From Deinococcales bacterium (lineage in GTDB: Bacteria; Deinococcota; Deinococci; Deinococcales; Deinococcaceae), in contig JANYFS010000144.1 of assembly GCA_025359705.1 (NCBI GenBank), positions 1 through 6,274 on the forward strand: a stretch of 6,274 nucleotides of DNA. The letters are read 5' to 3'. Numbering within the stretch: the stretch's first letter is position 1; each line of letters begins with the position of its first letter. The notes below the pieces were generated by a model, which saw nothing but the letters and a program-made list of their open reading frames with translations, was not told where the DNA came from and did not search any database. The position numbers were made by a program, and so were the translations under genes. Of the stretch, positions 1 through 5,910 are shown in pieces.

Positions 1-2293
1 CGCCCACTTGGTCGGTACGCAAGACCTCGATGTTGCGTTTGCTTAGGCGCTCGAGCAGCAGGGGGTTGGGGTGTCCGTAGGTGTTGCGGCCCACCGAGAT
101 GATGGCTTTTTTGGGCTGGGTCTGATCCAGAAAGGCATCGTCGGAGCTGTAGCGCGAGCCGTGGTGGGCGGTTTTGAGGATGCTGAGCGGGCCGACTCCC
201 AAGGTTTCCTCGAGGGGGCTGGGTTCGTCGCCCAGAAAAACGGTTTTGAATGCGCCGTCGGTCAGGCGGATCACGATGGAATTGGGGTTGTCTTCGGGAT
301 AAAAAGGGTGTGTGGCAGTGGGTTCGCTTGGAGCCATCACCTCGAGCCGTATCCCATTTACCTCGAGGGTATCGCCGCGCCGCACTTGGCGGATGGGAAT
401 GTTGTGGGTTTTGGCAGCCTCGAGCAGATGATCGAGTACGGGGTCGCCCTGTCCCGTTTTGGGGTCGCCAATCCACAGCTCACCCACAGGCAGGTATTGC
501 AGTACCGAAATCAACCCCTCGATATGATCGGAATCGGCGTGGGTTGCCACTACCACCTCGAGCTTGAACACCCCCATGCTTCGCAAAGTGGGAATCACAA
601 TTTGGCGGCCCACATCAAAATCCCCCCGTGGCGTGCCGCCGCCGTCGATCAGCATGGAGAATTGCCCAACCCGAATCAGGGAGCTGTCGCCCTGCCCGAT
701 GTCCAAATAGTCGATGGCCCTTGGGTTGGAAAGTTTGGCAGCAAGGGTGCTGGACAGCAGGGCTACAAGCGTGATCGCAGTAAAATGCAAGCCCTTCAGC
801 CCGCGCAGCAGCCATAAAATTCCTGCCAGCAGCCACAAAGCGTACAGCACAAAACCCGCAGGCTCGAGGTTGCCCCACGGAATCGGCTCGGCTTTGGCGA
901 ACAGTTCCACCAGCCACAAAAGCACAGTGCAGATTGGCCCGATGATCAGGGTGTTGAGCAGGCTCGAGAGTGGCCCCAAAACCCCCGCCAGCAGGCCCAA
1001 CGGAACCAAGACGATCATAAAGGGGCCGCACACCAGGTTGGCGGGCAGGGCCACCCACGGAATTTGCCCAAAGGTATGGGCGATCAGGGGTAATGTGGTT
1101 AGGCTCGAGGCTAGGGTCATCCACAGTCCCTCGAGCAGCCATTTGGGGAGTTTGCTAGGGAAACGCTGGGCCAGCAAATGCCCGATCAGCAGGCCCAAAA
1201 CGGCTAAATAGGAGAGCTGAAAGCCCAGATCGAACAGCCAATTGGGATAGACCAGCAAACTGAGCAAACCTGCCAGCGAGAGTGCGCCCAACGGCTCGAG
1301 CCTACCGCGCCCTACCCACAGCGAAAAAAGCACCGCCGCACCCTGCAAAACCGCCCGCACAATCGAGGGTTGCAAGCCCACAAAGCCCAAGTATCCACCC
1401 AAAAAGACGAGCAGCACGGGGTAGCGCCATAAGCCCAGTGGCAAAAGCAAGGCTCCCAGCAAGGCCACCAAAATCGCTACATGCTGTCCCGAAAGCGCCA
1501 TTAGGTGGGCTAAACCCGCTCTGGTGAAGGCATCTCGGATGGACAGCACGGGCGGCGGGGGCTTGGTGTATGTGGTGGCTCGAGCGGCTTGGTCGGTTTG
1601 GCTGGAAAGTGTGGTTGCGGGGGCGCTCGAGTCAGCGCTCGAGGAAATTTCCAAATGACTCGAGGCGGCGCGGTCTCCTAACTCGAGGGCCTGCATCAAG
1701 GCGGCACTGCGCGGCCCTAAACCCGCTGCCAAACCGCGTTGAAACCAATTGCGAAAGCCTGTGGCGGCTTCAAAATGGCGTACCTTGGCCCCAAATAAAA
1801 TCGAGTGAACCCCTTGCAAGGCCAGCCATTTTTGATAGTCGAAGCCACCAAAATTGCGCTGCCCAGGCGGATCACCCAAAGTTCCCAGCACCTCGAGCGC
1901 TCCCGCCCCCTCGAGCGGTTTGGGAGACAGTGCCACCTCGAGCGGGGGATCGGTCAAATGCAAAAACTGCCCGTCCCAATCGCCCTTTAGCACCACCATT
2001 TTTCTGTATGAAACCTCGAGCGGATTGACCGTAGGTTTTTGTGCGCGGTCTCCCAAACCCCAGCCCAAAGCCAAAGTGATCAGCGCTGCGCCCCAGTACA
2101 GCGGTTTGCGCTCGAGGGAACCCAACGCAAGGGGTAAAATCAGCGCCCAAAAATAGCCATTGGCACACAAAATTCCTGCCAGCAAGCCCACAAATAGAAA
2201 CAGGGGAAAGCTAGGAATGAAGGGATTGTCGGGAGGTAAAATCTTGGGTAAAATCTTGGGTGATTTTTTGGGTTCACCCTCGAGCGAAATCAT
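1..2293 (-). CDS. comEC: ComEC/Rec2 DNA-uptake channel (C-terminal end cut by window edge)
   Basis: Inner-membrane channel that carries single-stranded DNA into the cytoplasm during natural transformation. About 764 codons are visible with no stop. The ATG overlaps the comEA stop (TAATG). Seen in order: hydrophobic N-terminus at about 28-75; a soluble DUF4131-like part to about 205; a Ser/Thr/Ala-rich insertion at about 209-250; the competence-domain signature HLMALSGQHVAIL at about 262-274; many hydrophobic segments to about 520; then a metallo-beta-lactamase-like domain with YLDIGQGDSSLI (about 527-538), THADSDHIEG (about 582-591), FLGD, AHHGS (about 708-713) and YGHPNP (about 738-743). These are the family's hallmark residues, so the protein looks functional. 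Typical family length is 700-800 residues, so only a short C-terminal tail should be missing. It is probably cotranscribed with comEA. The insertion and a KILPKILP duplication near the N-terminus are the oddities. Confidence 0.95.
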   Translation of the reverse strand, partial: MISLEGEPKKSPKILPKILPPDNPFIPSFPLFLFVGLLAGILCANGYFWALILPLALGSLERKPLYWGAALITLALGWGLGDRAQKPTVNPLEVSYRKMVVLKGDWDGQFLHLTDPPLEVALSPKPLEGAGALEVLGTLGDPPGQRNFGGFDYQKWLALQGVHSILFGAKVRHFEAATGFRNWFQRGLAAGLGPRSAALMQALELGDRAASSHLEISSSADSSAPATTLSSQTDQAARATTYTKPPPPVLSIRDAFTRAGLAHLMALSGQHVAILVALLGALLLPLGLWRYPVLLVFLGGYLGFVGLQPSIVRAVLQGAAVLFSLWVGRGRLEPLGALSLAGLLSLLVYPNWLFDLGFQLSYLAVLGLLIGHLLAQRFPSKLPKWLLEGLWMTLASSLTTLPLIAHTFGQIPWVALPANLVCGPFMIVLVPLGLLAGVLGPLSSLLNTLIIGPICTVLLWLVELFAKAEPIPWGNLEPAGFVLYALWLLAGILWLLRGLKGLHFTAITLVALLSSTLAAKLSNPRAIDYLDIGQGDSSLIRVGQFSMLIDGGGTPRGDFDVGRQIVIPTLRSMGVFKLEVVVATHADSDHIEGLISVLQYLPVGELWIGDPKTGQGDPVLDHLLEAAKTHNIPIRQVRRGDTLEVNGIRLEVMAPSEPTATHPFYPEDNPNSIVIRLTDGAFKTVFLGDEPSPLEETLGVGPLSILKTAHHGSRYSSDDAFLDQTQPKKAIISVGRNTYGHPNPLLLERLSKRNIEVLRTDQVG
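2235..2258. repeat. 12-bp tandem duplication in the comEC N-terminus
   Basis: GGTAAAATCTTG occurs twice in perfect tandem. Read on the minus strand it encodes the repeated tetrapeptide KILP (KILPKILP) in the cytoplasmic N-terminal tail of ComEC, before the first membrane segment. The unit is a multiple of three, so the frame is kept. It looks like a recent slippage duplication with little functional consequence. Confidence 0.8.
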
Positions 2294-2305
2294 TAAAAAG
2301 TCACC
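2291..2305 (-). promoter_or_regulatory. Coupled start of comEC inside the comEA stop
   Basis: The comEA stop TAA and the comEC ATG share one base (TAATG). A GGTGA Shine-Dalgarno-like element lies 7 nt upstream, inside the last codons of comEA. This arrangement suggests translational coupling, which would keep the receptor and channel in proportion; that consequence is inference. Confidence 0.7.
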
Positions 2306-2724
2306 ACGGGGGCCAATTTTTCCAGTAATTTTGGCCCAATGCCCTTGACCTTATCCAAATCCGAAATTGAGTGGTAAGGCCGCCCATCCACAATGCGCTG
2401 AGCCATTTTTGGCCCCACACTAGGCAACGCCACAATCTGCTCGAGGGTGGCGGTATTCAGGTTCACTTTATCGGGTAAAAAGTTTTGCACGCTCGAGCCT
2501 GGAGTGGGTGTGGCACTGAGTGTATCGCTCGAGTTATTGGTGGAGTTATTTTTTGGGGTATTTTGGGAAGATTTAAAGGTCACAGCAGTGGGTTCGGTGA
2601 AATTTTGCCGCACCACCTGCACCGTTCCCAGCGCTCGAGGGGCCAAATGGGGCCACAATCCCCACAGCCCCGCAAGTACCATTAGAATCCCCAAAATCCA
2701 AGCCAAACGGGTGCTTTGTTCCAC
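2293..2724 (-). CDS. comEA: ComEA-type helix-hairpin-helix DNA receptor
   Basis: Membrane-anchored receptor that binds incoming double-stranded DNA outside the cytoplasmic membrane and hands it to ComEC. The 143-residue product has an N-terminal membrane anchor (about 8-26). A flexible Asn/Ser/Thr/Pro-rich linker follows (about 50-82), then a double helix-hairpin-helix domain at about 86-143. That domain contains VNLNTATLEQIVALPSVGP and, at the end, KVKGIGPKLLEKL; the two GxGP/GPK-type hairpins are the DNA-binding elements of the family. The length and order match small ComEA proteins. The start is a GTG: the next in-frame codons upstream reach a TAA within four codons, so no other start is possible. 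No strong Shine-Dalgarno is present; a CTCGAG ends 2 nt before the GTG. comEC follows with a 1-nt overlap. Confidence 0.93.
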   Translation of the reverse strand: MEQSTRLAWILGILMVLAGLWGLWPHLAPRALGTVQVVRQNFTEPTAVTFKSSQNTPKNNSTNNSSDTLSATPTPGSSVQNFLPDKVNLNTATLEQIVALPSVGPKMAQRIVDGRPYHSISDLDKVKGIGPKLLEKLAPVVTF

Positions 2725-2848
2725 CGCTCGAGCTTAGCATTTTCCCAAACACCAAGGGCAATATGAGCAGTTAGATTGCAGTATTTTCTTGGTAATGAAG
2801 TACAAGCGGTCAAAAAGACCTCGAGTTAGTAATCTATAAGCGAATAAT
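2725..2848. other. Intergenic gap between peroxiredoxin and comEA genes
   Basis: AT-rich 124-bp gap between two minus-strand genes. No convincing terminator hairpin follows the peroxiredoxin stop. A TTGACC element on the minus strand (2808-2813) could be a -35 box for comEA, but the matching -10 is poor (AAGAAA at 17 bp, GAAAAT at 19 bp), so a promoter here is only a possibility. One CTCGAG (2820-2825) sits in the gap and another next to the comEA start. Confidence 0.5.
2727..2732 (-). promoter_or_regulatory. CTCGAG 2 nt before the comEA GTG, possible weak ribosome-binding element
   Basis: The only purine-containing match near the comEA start is the GAG of a CTCGAG palindrome 2 nt before the start codon. 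The same spacing is found before the peroxiredoxin gene. A GAG this close is a poor Shine-Dalgarno, so either initiation is weak or leaderless, or the motif is here for another reason. Confidence 0.35.
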
Positions 2849-3352
2849 CTACTTCCCACCCCTCGAGATGAAAGCCAGTGCATCTTTAGCATCATTATTA
2901 GGATTGACGCTGCGTTTGATCTGCATTACTTTCCCTTCGGGACTAATAATAAAAGTGTCGCGGTCATACCAATTCACTATTTTAGTAACCTCGAGGGCTT
3001 TGCCCAATTTACCCGATTCATCGGGAATCATGGCGATGTTTAGCTTTTCTTTGGTCACAAAATCAACTTGCTTAGCAGCACTATCGCTCGAGACCCCATA
3101 TACTTGCACCTTAGCTTTTTTAAAAGCATCTGCCAATTGGGTATAGGCGTGCGCCTCAACCGTGCAACCGCCCGTAAAAACCTCGGGGTAAAAGTAAATT
3201 ACCGTCCACTGTTTAGCGGGCAAGCTGACCGCTTTACCAAAAGCATCCCGCACTTGGATTTTGGGCAAGGTATCGCCCACTTTTAGCGCACCAGCCCCAC
3301 TCGAGAGGGCCAAAAGTGCAGTTAGGGTAACAAAGCTATAGAAGGGTTTCAT
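2849..3352 (-). CDS. Exported peroxiredoxin (AhpC/TSA, Bcp/PrxQ-like), single cysteine
   Basis: Thiol peroxidase of the AhpC/TSA family, reducing peroxides through a peroxidatic cysteine. The 167-residue product starts with MKPFY, a hydrophobic core and SSGAGA-LK, a likely signal peptide cleaved near residue 22, so it should act outside the cytoplasmic membrane. The thioredoxin-fold core contains FYPEVFTGGCTVEAHAY, in which PxxxTxxC (P56, T60, C63) is the active-site motif; R131 in YDRDTFIISPEG is the expected catalytic arginine. The Bcp/PrxQ layout (TPGCTxEAxxF) fits best. C63 is the only cysteine, so the PrxQ resolving cysteine is absent; an outside thiol partner would be needed (inference). 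It is transcribed divergently from the lipoprotein gene. A CTCGAG lies 2 nt before the ATG. Confidence 0.9.
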   Translation of the reverse strand: MKPFYSFVTLTALLALSSGAGALKVGDTLPKIQVRDAFGKAVSLPAKQWTVIYFYPEVFTGGCTVEAHAYTQLADAFKKAKVQVYGVSSDSAAKQVDFVTKEKLNIAMIPDESGKLGKALEVTKIVNWYDRDTFIISPEGKVMQIKRSVNPNNDAKDALAFISRGGK

Positions 3353-3354
3353 GG

Positions 3355-3360
3355 CTCGAG
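3355..3360 (-). promoter_or_regulatory. CTCGAG 2 nt before the peroxiredoxin ATG
   Basis: The palindrome sits with exactly the same 2-nt spacing to the start codon as at comEA (CTCGAG-CC-ATG against CTCGAG-CG-GTG). No better Shine-Dalgarno is visible upstream. It may supply a minimal GAG, or its position may be coincidental given the high density of the motif. Confidence 0.35.
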
Positions 3361-3370
3361 TGTAATGCCA

Positions 3371-3406
3371 TCAATGGATTAAAACAGGCTCGAGCAATAC
3401 CATTGA
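3371..3406. promoter_or_regulatory. Inverted repeat in the divergent peroxiredoxin/lipoprotein promoter region
   Basis: TCAATGG (3371-3377) and CCATTGA (3400-3406) form a 7-bp inverted repeat with a 22-bp spacer, in the 58-bp gap between two divergent genes. A minus-strand extended -10 candidate TGTTTTAAT (TTTAAT at 3378-3383, 5 of 6 to consensus) for the peroxiredoxin gene lies inside the spacer, as does a CTCGAG. A plus-strand TGTAAT (3361-3366) might be the -10 of the lipoprotein gene. The arms could be half-sites of one regulator of both genes; that is inference. Confidence 0.35.
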
Positions 3407-3410
3407 GATT

Positions 3411-3821
3411 ATGAAAAAAATTATCTTTTGCTTGCTGAGTGTGCTGACAGTAGCCTGCAATACACCCGAGCCAAAACCCCAATTGCTCGAGGTGACACCC
3501 ACCACCTTTACTTCGGGTGGGGCTTACCGACCTTGTGCTGACCGAGTGTTGTGGAAGATTCAATTGCGTTTCTCCCAAGCGATCAAACCCGAAAGTCTAA
3601 AAATAACCTCTGATATTGCAACTTGGATTGATCCTCAGTGGAGTGTGGATCAAAAAACCGTGAACTTGCAACAATCGCTGGCCAATTGCGCCGATCTGGA
3701 GAAATCTGCCAAAACTGCCCCTCCAGGTAGCCTCGAGCGCAGCCTCACTGTGCAAGCTGAGGATGTATCGGGCAGGAGGCTCGCGGAAAAAGTGGTGCTG
3801 TACGAATTTCTAGCACCATAG
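3411..3821 (+). CDS. Putative lipoprotein, possibly with an SbsA-type Ig-like domain
   Basis: Small 136-residue protein of unknown function. The N-terminus MKKIIFCLLSVLTVAC ends in a canonical lipobox (LTVA-C16), so it should be lipid-anchored; residue +2 is Asn. The mature part runs LLEVTPTTF, then LRFSQAIKPESLKI, and near the end LTVQAEDVSGRRLAEKVVLYEF. This layout resembles bacterial Ig-like domains of the SbsA/Big_5 type, but the match is by eye only. Two further cysteines (C42, C93), each in a Cys-Ala-Asp context, could form a disulfide. The ATG is preceded by only a weak GAG (ATTGAGATT-ATG). It is the only plus-strand gene in the window, divergent from the peroxiredoxin gene and convergent with the peptidase gene. 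The lipobox makes the reading frame convincing; the role is unknown. Confidence 0.8.
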   Translation: MKKIIFCLLSVLTVACNTPEPKPQLLEVTPTTFTSGGAYRPCADRVLWKIQLRFSQAIKPESLKITSDIATWIDPQWSVDQKTVNLQQSLANCADLEKSAKTAPPGSLERSLTVQAEDVSGRRLAEKVVLYEFLAP

Positions 3822-3880
3822 TTGATCATCATGCCCTGAATGGAAAACGGATCACGGACAACAGATCACGCATAACTGCT
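3822..3880. other. Convergent intergenic gap
   Basis: A 59-bp gap between two converging genes. No hairpin with a T-run is visible for either direction. GATCACG occurs twice (3850-3856 and 3864-3870), a short direct repeat 14 bp apart. Confidence 0.4.
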
Positions 3881-5611
3881 CTAAAACTGAAATCCCAAAA
3901 GCTGGTAGAGCGCAAAAGCCACATCCTCACGGCTGACTTTGGCATTGGGCTTAAAGCGGCTTCCGTCCAGGGACATCAAACCTTTAGACACTACCGCATC
4001 AATGGCAGCTCGAGCGGGGTCGGATAGACCCTTAAGATCCGTTGCACTGCTGCGGCCTTGCAGCGTATCGGCGCGGTAATCTTCATAGGCTGCTTTAATC
4101 GCTTGGGCAAAAACACTCCTCGAGACTTCTTGATCAGGATTAAAATTTCCTTGGTCGGTGCTGAAGTAACCCCTCGAGACTGCAATGGCAATATCGCTGG
4201 CAAGTGGATGGTCGCTGGGGACATCACCGAGTTTGGGAGCATCTTTGAGGCTCAAACTGGTGGAATAGACCAAAGCGTTGGCGAGTTCGGCTCGAGTGAT
4301 GCCTTTTTTGGGATTGAAGCGGCCCATTGCATCTTTGAGCATCATGCCGCGAAAGACAATGGTCTGAACTTCTTGGGGGTATTCGCTCGAGGCCAGATCT
4401 TTGGGCGTAGTCACGCTCGAGGGGCGCAGATCGCCCGCAATCGGAGCAATATCCATATGTACATTTCTGACCGCATAACCATCTACCCCAGCCACACTGC
4501 CATAAAAACCCACGGTATCGGCTTGCTCACTAAAAGTGACTTTATAACCATAGCTGTAGTTTTGGTTGTAGCGCAGATAAAGACCGGTGGCTGTGGTGGC
4601 GGTATTATCCACCAAACCCAAAGTGATCAAGCGGTTGACCGCAAAAGGTTGGGAAAGATCGGTGACTAAGCGGTTTCCGTTTTCGTATTCGTCGCCTGGG
4701 GCAATGGGGGATTTTTTGGAATTGATGGTGTATTCGCCGCTTTGGGGGTTGTACACATCCCCACTCTCGAGGTAACTGAACACCGCATTTTTGATGTTGA
4801 TCCCCAAAGGCCCATCTTGCGTGCTGGCTTGGTCTACGGTCATGATGGTCAAGCCACTGGCTCCCATCACCTCGACCATGCCGCTGGGTTTCACCCACAT
4901 GGCGGTATTTTCATCAATGCCGTAGCCAATCGGAATTTTACGCTCGAGCAGATACCGCACCATACGGGCGTGACGGCCTTGGTAGGTGTTGAAATGCTGA
5001 TCCACAATGCCCGATTTAAAAAATCCCAAACCCTTAGAAACATTGACTCCACGCTGCTCGAGGGCATCGGAGACCCCAAAATCCAAGGTATCCATCGGAA
5101 TACCAAAGCTCGAGGGCATCAGGGCGCTTTGCACGCTGGCTCCTGCACTCGAGCCACCGATCACCCCGTCTCGTTTTTCAAAAAGCTCGCGCACGGCTGC
5201 CAAAACCAAAGAATCACTTTGATCTTTATTGAACAGTGCTTTGGTCACTCGAGCTTGATCGCCGCCCACAAACCACACCGCAGTGGCATTTTGCACCTGT
5301 TTGACCAGATCGGGATTTTTGTTTTGGGCATCAAAATTTTTGCGGGTCAAATCCAAAATCAGCACGTTTTCAGGCTTCAGACCCATGCCCTCGAGATCGG
5401 CTTTAAACCGCTTGCTGGAGCTGAGGCTTCCTGAAGCAGTGGGGAAGATCACCACTTTGGCAGCATCCTTGCCCCCTGCCAATTCCACAAACTTGTTATA
5501 GATTGGGGCATTATCGGAACGCAAAGCCCCGCCAACAATCATCAAGTTTCCCACTGCTAGACTCGAGGTGGAACCCGCCAAAACCACAGTAATCATTAGT
5601 TTACGCAACAT
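3881..5611 (-). CDS. Secreted cyanophycinase-family (S51) peptidase with C-terminal SLH repeats
   Basis: The 576-residue product has an N-terminal signal peptide (MLRKLMITVVLAG to about 20), so it is exported. Residues about 22-330 are a peptidase S51/cyanophycinase domain: FVGGDQ (114-119), the nucleophile elbow GGSSAGAS with S155, and VDQHF with H206 followed by RHARMVRYL. Cyanophycinases hydrolyse the Asp-Arg storage polymer cyanophycin to beta-Asp-Arg dipeptides; the exact substrate is not proven here. A linker region (about 330-410) leads to three SLH-like repeats (about 415-452, 468-512, 532-576), each with the FNP/FKP and ITRAELA, VSRSVFA or VSREDVA pattern. SLH repeats bind cell-wall polymers, so the enzyme is probably held on the surface. 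A good Shine-Dalgarno (GAGGGG, 5-nt spacing) supports the start. No cyanophycin synthetase is present in the window. Confidence 0.9.
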   Translation of the reverse strand: MLRKLMITVVLAGSTSSLAVGNLMIVGGALRSDNAPIYNKFVELAGGKDAAKVVIFPTASGSLSSSKRFKADLEGMGLKPENVLILDLTRKNFDAQNKNPDLVKQVQNATAVWFVGGDQARVTKALFNKDQSDSLVLAAVRELFEKRDGVIGGSSAGASVQSALMPSSFGIPMDTLDFGVSDALEQRGVNVSKGLGFFKSGIVDQHFNTYQGRHARMVRYLLERKIPIGYGIDENTAMWVKPSGMVEVMGASGLTIMTVDQASTQDGPLGINIKNAVFSYLESGDVYNPQSGEYTINSKKSPIAPGDEYENGNRLVTDLSQPFAVNRLITLGLVDNTATTATGLYLRYNQNYSYGYKVTFSEQADTVGFYGSVAGVDGYAVRNVHMDIAPIAGDLRPSSVTTPKDLASSEYPQEVQTIVFRGMMLKDAMGRFNPKKGITRAELANALVYSTSLSLKDAPKLGDVPSDHPLASDIAIAVSRGYFSTDQGNFNPDQEVSRSVFAQAIKAAYEDYRADTLQGRSSATDLKGLSDPARAAIDAVVSKGLMSLDGSRFKPNAKVSREDVAFALYQLLGFQF

Positions 5612-5616
5612 AACAG

Positions 5617-5622
5617 CCCCTC
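5617..5622 (-). promoter_or_regulatory. Ribosome-binding site of the peptidase gene
   Basis: GAGGGG lies 5 nt before the ATG on the minus strand. It is the only strong Shine-Dalgarno in the window, and it fixes the start that also gives a complete signal peptide (basic residues followed by a hydrophobic core). It overlaps a one-base variant of the CTCGAG motif (TTCGAG). Confidence 0.7.
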
Positions 5623-5650
5623 GAAGTGCTTGAACAGCGCTCCTCTTTCA

Positions 5651-5760
5651 TGTACCTGAACGATTGTGCCTGAAGGTGCCTGAATATCCCTGAATATCCC
5701 TGAATATCCCTGAATGTACTTGAATATCCCTGAATGTACGTGGATGTGCCTGAACGATTT
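5651..5760. repeat. 10-bp tandem repeat array in the peptidase leader
   Basis: Nine consecutive 10-bp units from 5671 to 5760 all start with TGA or TGG. Four are exactly TGAATATCCC (three in a row at 5681-5710, one at 5721-5730); the others are variants such as TGAATGTACT, TGAATGTACG, TGGATGTGCC and TGAAGGTGCC. Less regular copies extend left to 5651, and TGAACGATT appears at both ends (5657-5665 and 5751-5759). In the sense of the peptidase gene the unit reads GGGATATTCA. The array lies between the predicted transcription start and the ribosome-binding site. The 10-bp period is close to one helical turn and is not a multiple of three, which argues against a coding role. Confidence 0.85.
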
Positions 5761-5773
5761 ACAGATTTGGCAC

Positions 5774-5801
5774 ATCATACACAAAAATGTATAAAGGGCA
5801 A
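5774..5801 (-). promoter_or_regulatory. Predicted sigma-70-type promoter of the peptidase gene
   Basis: On the minus strand TTGCCC (5796-5801, 4 of 6 to TTGACA) is followed after 16 bp by TATGAT (5774-5779, 5 of 6 to TATAAT). Transcription would begin near 5767, giving a leader of about 155 nt that includes the whole 10-bp repeat array. This is consensus matching only; no experimental evidence is available. Confidence 0.55.
5777..5792. promoter_or_regulatory. Inverted repeat overlapping the peptidase promoter (possible operator)
   Basis: ATACA-N6-TGTAT (arms 5777-5781 and 5788-5792) overlaps the -10 box and the spacer of the predicted promoter. A regulator bound here would block RNA polymerase, so it is a reasonable operator candidate. 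The arms are only 5 bp and AT-rich, so chance is not excluded. Confidence 0.35.
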
Positions 5802-5858
5802 ATAGCGTTGCAGCTCGAGAAATACTGTGATCTTTTAATAAAATCATCAAATGATGAA

Positions 5859-5910
5859 AGATTATTCAACAAACCCTCAAGATTTCGCTTGAGGGTGCTA
5901 GATTATTCAA
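5859..5910. repeat. 11-bp direct repeats flanking the hairpin
   Basis: AGATTATTCAA occurs at 5859-5869 and again at 5900-5910, one copy on each side of the 24-bp hairpin. The arrangement (direct repeat, inverted repeat, direct repeat) resembles a very small inserted element with target duplication, or a duplicated site, but no known element is recognised. Confidence 0.6.
5873..5896 (-). terminator. Hairpin terminator downstream of the LeuD-like gene
   Basis: A perfect 9-bp stem (ACCCTCAAG / CTTGAGGGT) encloses a 6-nt loop. In the minus-strand direction it is followed by TTTGTTG and further AT-rich sequence; in the plus direction there is no T-run. It lies about 93 nt past the stop of the LeuD-like gene and before the peptidase promoter, as expected for a terminator separating two units. 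The U-tract is imperfect. Confidence 0.55.

Noticed and set aside
296..306. Apparent frameshift in comEC at a short T-run (minus strand).
   Set aside because: A first reading with four Ts gave a stop, but the sequence has five. With five, the frame continues through PFYPEDNPNSIVIRL to AHHGS and YGHPNP, so the gene is intact.
71..817. Long 248-residue plus-strand reading frame opposite comEC.
   Set aside because: It lies wholly antisense to comEC, whose motifs are intact in the minus frame. Its length follows from the codon structure of the opposite strand, and no domain is recognisable.
3336..3578. 80-residue minus-strand reading frame opposite the lipoprotein start.
   Set aside because: It is antisense to a lipobox-bearing gene and overlaps the peroxiredoxin start; no signal or domain supports it.
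3849..3870. GATCACG direct repeat in the convergent gap as a terminator or regulatory site.
   Set aside because: Only two 7-bp copies, no hairpin and no T-run; compatible with chance.
5651..5760. CRISPR array.
   Set aside because: Units are 10 bp and contiguous with no spacers, and there are no cas genes.
5596..5850. 84-residue minus-strand reading frame upstream of the peptidase gene with repeated SGIF segments.
   Set aside because: It runs through the promoter, the 10-bp array and the ribosome-binding site of the peptidase gene, and its 'repeats' are only the array read in successive frames.
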